A DNA stretch of 10,855 nucleotides, taken from NCBI GenBank assembly GCA_018820005.1, contig JAHJOS010000032.1, positions 1 to 10,855 of the forward strand. Direction: 5' to 3'. The stretch comes from Alphaproteobacteria bacterium. GTDB taxonomy: Bacteria > Pseudomonadota > Alphaproteobacteria > Rhizobiales > Devosiaceae. Below are positions 6,813 to 10,855 of this stretch, one piece after another (position 1 is the stretch's first letter; each line of letters begins with the position of its first letter). The notes below the pieces were generated by a model that saw nothing but the letters and a program-made list of their open reading frames with translations, was not told the DNA's origin and did not search any database. The position numbers and the translations under genes are program-made.

Positions 6813-7603
6813 CCCGCCGTGTAGCCGCCATCGGCGTAGAGGATGTGACCGGTGTAGAAGTCCGATGCCCTGGAGGCCAGGAACAGCAGCGGACCGATGA
6901 GATCTTCGGGTTCGCCAAGCCTTCCCTTGGGCACCCGGGATAGAAAGCCCGTCCGGACTGTGTCGGCCTCGGGCGTGTCGGCAAACATCCAGGCGGTCAG
7001 GGGCGAGCGAAACACGGTGGGTGCAATCGCATTCACCGTAATTCCCACCGGGCCCAGTTCGCAGCCGAGCGCCCTGGTGATGCCGTCGACGGCAGCCTTG
7101 GAGGCGCAGTAGGCCGTGTAGCCGGCGGGGTGGCCCAACAGACCCCGTGCCGAGGACATCAATACTATCTTGCCCGCGCCACGGGCCTGCATGATCGGTG
7201 TCGCCGCCCGCGCCAGCATCCATGCCTGGGTCACATTGGCGTCGATCACCTGGGCGAAGTCGCTGAGCGGCATATCGGCTATCTTGGCAACCTTGTTCAT
7301 GCCGGAGGCGACCACCAGAATGTCGAGCGCGCCGAAGGCGTCGACCGCTGCCTGCATCAGGGCCTGGCAGGCGGCTTCGCTGTCGGGGCGCTGGTTGACG
7401 CCCACCACCTCGGCCCCAAGGGCTGTGCATTCCGCAACGATCTGGGACAGAAGGTCGGCCTTGCCGGCGGCAAGCACCAGGCGGCAGCCGGCGCCCGCCA
7501 GTGTGCGCGCCGCAACTGCCCCGAAGGCACCCGATGCTCCGGTGATGACGGCGACCTTGCCGGCAATGTCAAACAGCTGGGCTGGATTGGCAAAAGCACT
7601 CAT
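6809..7603 (-). CDS. SDR-family NAD(P)-dependent dehydrogenase
   Basis: Classical short-chain dehydrogenase/reductase of 264 residues. The cofactor loop is TGASGAFG (21-28), in which the middle Gly of the usual TGxxxGxG is Ala26. The structural Asn is Asn123 (DANVTQ), the catalytic Ser is 150 or 151 (VLMSSARG), and the YxxxK pair is Tyr165-Lys169 (YCASK). The C-terminal GRLGEPEDLIGPLLFLAS and GHILYADGGYT blocks are standard for the family, and the length is normal. The usual NNAG is replaced by VASG (98-101). The residue after the second strand, in LVLAAGKAD, gives no clear acidic NAD determinant, so the cofactor is uncertain. The ATG at 7603 overlaps the cupin stop by 4 bp, and its stop overlaps the next gene by 4 bp. 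The role is inferred: oxidation of an alcohol in the same pathway as the 3-hydroxyacyl dehydrogenase, or of a different intermediate. Family secure, substrate unknown. Confidence 0.92.
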   Translation of the reverse strand: MSAFANPAQLFDIAGKVAVITGASGAFGAVAARTLAGAGCRLVLAAGKADLLSQIVAECTALGAEVVGVNQRPDSEAACQALMQAAVDAFGALDILVVASGMNKVAKIADMPLSDFAQVIDANVTQAWMLARAATPIMQARGAGKIVLMSSARGLLGHPAGYTAYCASKAAVDGITRALGCELGPVGITVNAIAPTVFRSPLTAWMFADTPEADTVRTGFLSRVPKGRLGEPEDLIGPLLFLASRASDFYTGHILYADGGYTAG

Positions 7604-7947
7604 GTTGTCACCGGTGGATAGGGGATGACCACGATGATGGCGCAGACGCCATCAGAGGCATTGATGATTTCGCGCACCTCGTCGGGCGCAATCGTGCAGC
7701 TGTCCCACTTGCTGAGCACCGTCTCCACTCCGCCCACCCGGACTGTCAGCTCCCCCTCGAGCACCACATAGACTTTCTCGAAGGGTGTGCTGTCCGGCCC
7801 TGCTCCCCCACCGGGGTCGAAACGTGAGAGCCCGACCCATTGATTGACCGGACCTCCCGGCTCGAAGCCCTGCAGCCGCAGGCCGACGACACCGTGATGG
7901 TTCGGCGCCTCGTAAGGTTGCGCGTCGGCGAAGCGTTTGACCAGCAT
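7600..7947 (-). CDS. Small single-domain cupin protein with degenerate metal motifs
   Basis: Protein of 115 residues with one cupin beta-barrel. The core reads EKVYVVLEGELTVRVGG (57-73) followed by APDEVREIIN (87-96), which match the ends of cupin motifs 1 and 2. The metal-binding His residues are absent: the HxH of motif 1 falls in GPDSTPFE and the motif 2 His position is Arg or Glu. Only Glu57 remains of the usual set. A His pair (His17-His18) lies outside the motifs. It is therefore either a non-metal cupin with a binding or isomerase-like role, or a partner of the neighbouring cyclase; I cannot assign a function. The longer open frame to 8193 is out-of-frame sequence within the cyclase gene. 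The ATG at 7947 shares one base with the cyclase stop (TGATG), and the cupin stop overlaps the SDR start (ATGA), so it is fixed in the operon and probably made with both. Confidence 0.85.
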   Translation of the reverse strand: MLVKRFADAQPYEAPNHHGVVGLRLQGFEPGGPVNQWVGLSRFDPGGGAGPDSTPFEKVYVVLEGELTVRVGGVETVLSKWDSCTIAPDEVREIINASDGVCAIIVVIPYPPVTT

Positions 7948-8786
7948 CAGAAGGACTCGCCGGCTTCGATACGATAGCTCTGGGCCTTGTCGATCATGGC
8001 GACCAGCCGAATGATGCAGCCGTCGCCGCGGTCCCAGTTCCAGGGAAAAAACGCAAAGGTGCAGCGTTTGCCGGTGACGGCATCGAGGTCGCCGCCGACA
8101 TTTTCGATGCCCAGGATACCGGCCTTGAACAGGATCTGGTGCACCGGCTCCCAGAGCGGGAAGTCGTCCTTCCAGTCCCGCCCACCGGACCATTCGAAGT
8201 ATTCTTCCTTGAGATGGGGCAGCAAGGGGCCATTGCGCTGCGGCCCGATGGCGGTGGCCAGGGGATGGTCATTGGCCTGGGTGTCATGGCCGACTACCTT
8301 GATTCCCTTCTGCACCATCCATTCACCCGCCGATGGCACGAAGCCGGGGCAATAGGCGAAGTAGTCGCCATCCTCATATTGCTTGTGCCAGCCGGTGTTG
8401 ATGATCAGCACGTCATTCTTGCGGATCACATGGCCGCAGGCCTTTTCGAGATCCTCGCCGGTGATGGGTTCCCACTTCTTCTTGGGCAGCGAGACCACGA
8501 TGCCCGAGCCAAAGAAGTGCGGCAGGGGAACCTCGTCGATGAAGGGCGTGCCCTGCACCACATGGGCCGGTGCGTCGATATGGGTGGTCGCATGCATCGT
8601 GGTGGTGATGCGCTGGCTCAGCACACCCGACTTGGCCATGTAGTGGATACGCTCGATCTGCGTGTCCTGGAAATAGGGCCAATTGGGGTTCTGAAAGCCG
8701 AAGCGATGGCTGAGATTGTAGAACTCCAGTCCCATCGCATTATCCAGGTTTCCCTGGAACTCGATACCCCTGACGGTGACGGTCAT
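7947..8786 (-). CDS. Cyclase-family (kynurenine formamidase-like) metal-dependent hydrolase
   Basis: Predicted cytosolic hydrolase of 279 residues in the cyclase family (PF04199), which includes bacterial kynurenine formamidase, isatin hydrolase and related amide- and lactone-opening enzymes. The metal motif HATTHIDAPAH (65-75) provides His65, His69, Asp71 and His75; the common Gly before Thr-His is Thr67 here. A second conserved block, VGHDTQANDHP, follows in the middle, and the C-terminal half contains GILGIENVGGDLD and FAFFPWNWDRGDG. It is longer than KynB (about 210) and fits the longer subgroup of the family. The ATG at 8786 has a very good ribosome binding site, AGGAGG (8796-8801), nine bases upstream. 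Twelve more in-frame codons reach 8822 but lie across that site, so I reject them. It is the first gene of the operon, directly behind the regulated promoter, and would act early by hydrolysing a cyclic or amide substrate. The exact substrate is unknown. Confidence 0.91.
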   Translation of the reverse strand: MTVTVRGIEFQGNLDNAMGLEFYNLSHRFGFQNPNWPYFQDTQIERIHYMAKSGVLSQRITTTMHATTHIDAPAHVVQGTPFIDEVPLPHFFGSGIVVSLPKKKWEPITGEDLEKACGHVIRKNDVLIINTGWHKQYEDGDYFAYCPGFVPSAGEWMVQKGIKVVGHDTQANDHPLATAIGPQRNGPLLPHLKEEYFEWSGGRDWKDDFPLWEPVHQILFKAGILGIENVGGDLDAVTGKRCTFAFFPWNWDRGDGCIIRLVAMIDKAQSYRIEAGESF

Positions 8787-8795
8787 TTGGACATG

Positions 8796-8801
8796 CCTCC
8801 T
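8796..8801 (-). promoter_or_regulatory. Ribosome binding site that fixes the cyclase start
   Basis: The minus strand reads AGGAGG, then nine bases, then the ATG at 8786. The match is perfect and decides between this ATG and the upstream in-frame start at 8822. A small stem, GCGCC/GGCGC (8806-8820), lies just upstream of it in the leader. Confidence 0.75.
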
Positions 8802-8867
8802 CGTGGCGCCTCCAGGGCGCATTTCTCATAAATCTAAGGCTGGTTCCTCCCCGCCTTCTTGCATAAA

Positions 8868-8896
8868 GTGATACGACCGCACCGCATTGCGGTCAA
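8868..8896 (-). promoter_or_regulatory. Predicted sigma70-type promoter of the catabolic operon
   Basis: On the minus strand the -35 box TTGACC (8891-8896, five of six) and the -10 box TATCAC (8868-8873, four of six) are separated by exactly 17 bp. Transcription should begin near 8861, giving a leader of about 75 bases before the cyclase ATG. A 20-bp inverted repeat (8875-8894) covers the spacer and part of the -35 box, so a bound regulator would probably block this promoter. Predicted from sequence only. Confidence 0.6.
8875..8894. promoter_or_regulatory. Operator-like inverted repeat inside the operon promoter
   Basis: GACCGCA (8875-8881) and TGCGGTC (8888-8894) are perfect inverted arms with a 6-bp spacer. 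Nested within, ACCGCA-T-TGCGGT (8881-8893) is a tighter palindrome. Read on the minus strand, 8892-8881 gives CCGCAATGCGGT, which matches 11 of 12 bases of the element at 8904-8915. The position between -35 and -10 suits a repressor site. The likely ligand is the adjacent IclR protein. Confidence 0.55.
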
Positions 8897-8903
8897 TAGA
8901 TTT

Positions 8904-8935
8904 CCGCAATACGGTTACGCTGTATCGTATTGCGG
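8904..8935. promoter_or_regulatory. Perfect 10-bp-arm inverted repeat, candidate IclR operator
   Basis: CCGCAATACG (8904-8913) and CGTATTGCGG (8926-8935) are exact inverted copies with a 12-bp spacer. The repeat lies just upstream of the operon -35 box and just before the regulator's own start, so one bound protein could control both directions. A weak plus-strand promoter could overlap it (TTGCGG at 8887-8892 and TACGGT at 8910-8915, spacer 17), which would allow autoregulation. Arms this long and exact are unlikely by chance in 165 bp. Confidence 0.6.
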
Positions 8936-8939
8936 GTTT

Positions 8940-8943
8940 GGAG
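8940..8943 (+). promoter_or_regulatory. Ribosome binding site supporting a TTG start of the IclR gene
   Basis: GGAG followed by eight bases leads to TTG at 8952. This combination decides the start, because the frame stays open up to 8859 and would otherwise run across both operator repeats. Confidence 0.5.
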
Positions 8944-8951
8944 CGCCGAAA

Positions 8952-9728
8952 TTGTCGAAGTTGAATTCTGCTGCCGAGCCGCCCGAGGGCGACGCTTCCC
9001 GTACGGGCATCCAGGTGATAGCGCGGGCGGCCGCCATATTGCGGGCGCTCAAGGACAAGCCGACTGGCATGAGCCTCGGACAGATTGCCGAACAGGTGGG
9101 CCTGGCACGCTCCACGGTGCAGCGCATTGTGGGGGCGTTGCAGACCGAACGGCTTGTCATTGCCACCGGCCCCACCGGCAGCCTGCGCCTGGGTCCCGAA
9201 CTTCAGGCCCTTGCCGGGGCGGCTCAGTACAACATCGTCGAGAGTTGCCGCCTGCTGTTGTCGGAACTGGCCCAGCGCACCGGTGAAACCGCCGATCTTT
9301 CGGTGCTGCGGGCGGGCGGCATGATCTTTCTCGACCAGGTGCCCGGCACGCACCGGCTTCGCGCCGTCTCGTCAGTGGGGGAGGTGTTTCCATTGACCAC
9401 CACGGCCAATGGAAGGGCGTGCCTGGCCATGCTGGACAACGACAAGGCCGAGAAACTCATCCGGCAGGAGCTGTCCCGCCGCCAGCGCAGCGAGAGTGTC
9501 GCCGACGTCATGGCCACGATCGAACAGGTGCGCCAGACCGGCCTGGCCTATGACCTTGGCGAACACACCGAGGGCATCTGCGCCATCGGCATTGCCTTCC
9601 GGGACTGGGTTGGGGACATCCATGCGGTGTCGGTTCCCGTCCCGGCGGCACGGTTTGAGGCGCAGAAACAGCCTGTGGAAGCCACGCTGCTAGGGCTGAA
9701 GCCCGAACTCGCACGCCTCGTGGAGTGA
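8952..9728 (+). CDS. IclR-family transcriptional regulator
   Basis: DNA-binding regulator of 258 residues, the usual size of the family. The N-terminal winged helix-turn-helix spans about residues 20-85: IQVIARAAAILRAL leads in, and MSLGQIAEQVGLARSTVQRI (40-59) contains the recognition helix. The C-terminal ligand-binding domain shows the family features RLRAVSSVGEVFPLTTTANG (135-154), GLAYDLGEHTEGICAIGIAF (197-216) and a final VSVPVPAARF block. I start it at TTG 8952, with GGAG (8940-8943) eight bases upstream; the frame is open to a TTG at 8859, but that extension has no domain and would encode the operator region. A second TTG at 8961 is possible. It is divergent from the ten-gene operon and almost certainly its regulator. 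The ligand is probably the pathway substrate or an intermediate. IclR proteins can repress or activate; the repeat inside the promoter favours repression. Confidence 0.92.
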   Translation: MSKLNSAAEPPEGDASRTGIQVIARAAAILRALKDKPTGMSLGQIAEQVGLARSTVQRIVGALQTERLVIATGPTGSLRLGPELQALAGAAQYNIVESCRLLLSELAQRTGETADLSVLRAGGMIFLDQVPGTHRLRAVSSVGEVFPLTTTANGRACLAMLDNDKAEKLIRQELSRRQRSESVADVMATIEQVRQTGLAYDLGEHTEGICAIGIAFRDWVGDIHAVSVPVPAARFEAQKQPVEATLLGLKPELARLVE

Positions 9729-9777
9729 CCAGGCCTTGGGGTCTTGCCCACGCTCGTGGTGCGGTGGATCGCCCACG

Positions 9778-9809
9778 AAAAAGCCCCTGGAGCACGGGGC
9801 TCCAGGGGC
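9778..9809 (-). terminator. Rho-independent terminator of the PRC-barrel gene
   Basis: On the minus strand a perfect 11-bp stem, GCCCCTGGAGC and GCTCCAGGGGC (9783-9809, 5-base loop), is followed at once by TTTTT (9778-9782). It lies 42 bp after the stop at 9852. On the plus strand the stem is followed by CTTGATGG, so it should work poorly or not at all for the IclR gene, although it may still slow polymerase coming from that side. Confidence 0.88.
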
Positions 9810-9819
9810 CTTGATGGCT

Positions 9820-9843
9820 GGCGCGCAGACTAGGCTGCGCGCC
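9820..9843 (-). repeat. Second hairpin between the PRC-barrel stop and its terminator
   Basis: GGCGCGCAG (9820-9828) and CTGCGCGCC (9835-9843) form a perfect 9-bp stem with a 6-base loop. It starts 8 bp after the stop codon and precedes the true terminator, so the transcript would end in two stems in tandem. It lacks a T-run. It may protect the 3' end or back up termination. Confidence 0.55.
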
Positions 9844-9851
9844 TTGCCGGC

Positions 9852-10586
9852 TTAGTTGGCCATGATCGAGGTGGTGGCGCCCAGGGTTGCCGGATCGTTT
9901 TCGTCATAGACCGGCAGGGCCTCGATCTGCTCGCGGGTCCAGGGCAGGTAAACCCGGGTCTCGCTGTCATTGGTATAGACCGTCAGATCCGACACCGGCA
10001 CAGCCGAGCGGTGCTGGCCCATGCCCAGGAAGCCGCCGACATCGACCACCGCGTGGGTGATGGTCTGCGGGGTCATCGAGGCAGCAGCATCGGCCTCGGC
10101 AGCAGGCTGTTCAGCCATCGCGTCGGCGGGCGCTGCGGGATCGGCAGCCATGCCATCAACTGGCTGCATGGCATCAGCCGGAGCGGCTTCCGTACCCGGA
10201 ACCGTGGTTTCCACGGCGGCGCTGGAATCAAACACCAGGTCGCTCACATTGCCGATCGAGTCGCCATTGGCATCATAGATGGTGGCGCCGATCAGGTCAT
10301 CGGCGGTCAGCACCACGTCCTGGCGGACGAAGCCCTCGGGGGCTGTAATCTCGGGCATGGCCGGTGCCGTAACCTGAGCGTCGGTGGTCACTTCAGCCGC
10401 GGGAGCAGCCTCGGTCTGGGTGGTCACTTCAGCGGCCGGTGCGGCCGGCGCAGCCTCGGTGGTGACGGTCGTGTCGGTGGTCACGGTGGCGTCGGCGCCA
10501 GCGGCAGGAGTCTTGGTGTCCTGGGCGAGAGCGGGGCCGGCAGCCAGCAGAGTGACAAGGGCCGTCGTAACAAGAAGATTCTTCAT
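9852..10586 (-). CDS. Secreted PRC-barrel domain protein with low-complexity segments
   Basis: Predicted exported protein of 244 residues. A Sec signal peptide (MKNLLVTTALVTLLAAGPALA, cleaved after Ala21) is followed by a Thr/Ala/Pro-rich tract (22-80) with a 12-residue repeat (VTTQTEAAPAAE). The PRC-barrel is in two parts: VVLTADDLIGATIYDANGDS (91-110) plus IGNVSDLVFD, and, after an Ala/Pro/Met-rich acidic insert (about 121-172), HAVVDVGGFLGMGQHRSAVP (178-197) and VYLPWTREQIEALPVYD (212-228). Such proteins are common in Hyphomicrobiales, often stress-linked and of unknown biochemical role, probably at the envelope. The ATG at 10586 has AAAGGA (10594-10599) seven bases upstream; the open frame to 10682 has no signal character and is rejected. 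The gene has its own terminator and a possible EcfG-type promoter, so it is not part of the neighbouring catabolic unit. The domain call is good; the function is unknown. Confidence 0.85.
   Translation of the reverse strand: MKNLLVTTALVTLLAAGPALAQDTKTPAAGADATVTTDTTVTTEAAPAAPAAEVTTQTEAAPAAEVTTDAQVTAPAMPEITAPEGFVRQDVVLTADDLIGATIYDANGDSIGNVSDLVFDSSAAVETTVPGTEAAPADAMQPVDGMAADPAAPADAMAEQPAAEADAAASMTPQTITHAVVDVGGFLGMGQHRSAVPVSDLTVYTNDSETRVYLPWTREQIEALPVYDENDPATLGATTSIMAN
10383..10433. repeat. Internal 36-bp-period repeat in the PRC-barrel gene
   Basis: The 15-bp string GGTGGTCACTTCAGC occurs exactly at 10383-10397 and again at 10419-10433, 36 bp apart. It encodes part of a 12-residue repeat in the Thr/Ala/Pro-rich tract behind the signal peptide. 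The unit is in frame, so copy-number change would lengthen or shorten the linker without breaking the gene. Confidence 0.7.
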
Positions 10587-10691
10587 CGAAATATCCTTTC
10601 GAGACGTGCCGCCGGGCCGCGGCGGCGCGGGTTGGACGGTGAGGCCGGCCACAGGCGCGTCTGGCTGAGGGAGCCAGCGCACCTGCGGCGC

Positions 10692-10737
10692 CCCACCGGA
10701 TGGCCGGGTCGCAAGAACTGCAGCCCGGCCTGGTGGG
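10692..10737 (-). other. Large hairpin in the leader of the PRC-barrel gene
   Basis: CCCACC (10692-10697) and GGCCGGG (10702-10708) pair with CCCGGCC (10724-10730) and GGTGGG (10732-10737). This gives two stacked stems of 7 and 6 bp with a small asymmetric internal loop and a 15-base apical loop. It lies about 100 bp upstream of the start codon, between the gene and the proposed promoter, and no T-run follows it. It could affect mRNA stability or translation, or be incidental in GC-rich DNA. I do not recognise a known riboswitch. Confidence 0.35.
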
Positions 10738-10809
10738 TGGTCGCCGTGTCAGCCGCGCCAGCATCGGGGGAGATGTCTGCGCCGCCTGTCGTCGACCTAC
10801 GATCAGTCC

Positions 10810-10834
10810 AACCGGTGGGGGCGCAGATTGTTCC
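10810..10834 (-). promoter_or_regulatory. Possible EcfG-type (general stress sigma) promoter
   Basis: The minus strand reads GGAAC (10830-10834), 16 bp, then GGTT (10810-10813). The alphaproteobacterial EcfG consensus is GGAAC-N16/17-CGTT, so this differs at one base; read as GGAAC-N17-GTT it fits the looser form. It would give a leader of about 215 bases before the PRC-barrel ATG at 10586, which is long. PRC-barrel genes are frequent members of the EcfG regulon, which supports the call, but the match is short and could be chance. Confidence 0.4.
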
Positions 10835-10855
10835 CGGGCGGCGTGGAAAAAAAGC

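Noticed and set aside
6813..7430. Upstream extension of the 3-hydroxyacyl dehydrogenase to a 513-residue protein
   Set aside because: The extra 200 codons are the SDR gene read in another frame; the true protein begins at the Rossmann strand right after the ATG at 6812.
7948..8193. Upstream extension of the cupin frame
   Set aside because: It is out-of-frame cyclase sequence; the ATG at 7947 overlaps the cyclase stop and gives a normal small cupin.
8859..8951. Longer N-terminus of the IclR protein from TTG 8859
   Set aside because: It would encode both operator repeats and has no ribosome binding site, while TTG 8952 has GGAG at the right distance and gives the normal family length.
9729..9777. 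Possible Rho-independent terminator for the IclR gene
   Set aside because: Only short 5-bp complementary pieces (for example CCACG/CGTGG at 9749-9759) are present, and no T-run follows on the plus strand.
10384..10668. Plus-strand Ala/Val-rich frame opposite the PRC-barrel gene
   Set aside because: It is the complement of the Thr/Ala/Pro low-complexity tract; the minus strand has the signal peptide, ribosome binding site and terminator.
1..10855. CRISPR arrays, tRNA genes, insertion sequences, phage or defence genes
   Set aside because: No regularly spaced repeats, cloverleaf sequences, transposase motifs or terminal inverted repeats were seen; the window is a metabolic region.

Overview
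The window looks like a piece of a GC-rich alphaproteobacterial chromosome, most likely Hyphomicrobiales (Devosia-like). This is inferred from the base composition, the style of the LIV-type ABC genes, the secreted PRC-barrel protein and a possible EcfG-type promoter; no phylogenetic marker gene is present.

From 8786 down to 214, ten genes on the minus strand form one tightly packed catabolic and transport unit. In transcription order they are: a cyclase-family metal hydrolase, a small cupin, an SDR dehydrogenase, a 3-hydroxyacyl-CoA-dehydrogenase-family protein, a Tat-exported substrate-binding protein, LivG and LivF ATPases, LivH and LivM permeases, and a BKACE (DUF849) beta-keto acid cleavage enzyme. 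The first four open reading frames are joined by overlapping stop and start codons (TGATG, ATGA, ATGA). The transporter genes overlap or lie a few bases apart, except for an 83-bp gap before the binding protein and a 58-bp gap after it that holds a perfect 10-bp hairpin.

An IclR-family regulator (8952-9728, plus strand) is transcribed divergently. The 165-bp region between it and the cyclase holds a good sigma70-like promoter for the operon and three copies of a 12-bp element related to CCGCAATACGGT. One copy lies within the operon promoter and the other two form a perfect 10-bp-arm inverted repeat. The simplest reading is substrate uptake by the ABC system, hydrolytic opening of a ring, amide or ester by the cyclase, oxidation of a hydroxyl group by one or both dehydrogenases, and acetyl-CoA-dependent cleavage of the resulting beta-keto acid by BKACE, all controlled by the IclR protein. 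The substrate cannot be named from sequence.

On the right, a separate minus-strand gene (9852-10586) encodes a secreted PRC-barrel protein with Ala/Pro/Thr-rich low-complexity segments. It ends in a strong Rho-independent terminator (9778-9809) and is preceded by a long leader with a possible general-stress (EcfG-type) promoter at 10810-10834. Positions 1-213 hold no gene I can support. I see no tRNA, rRNA, CRISPR array, insertion sequence or attachment site.
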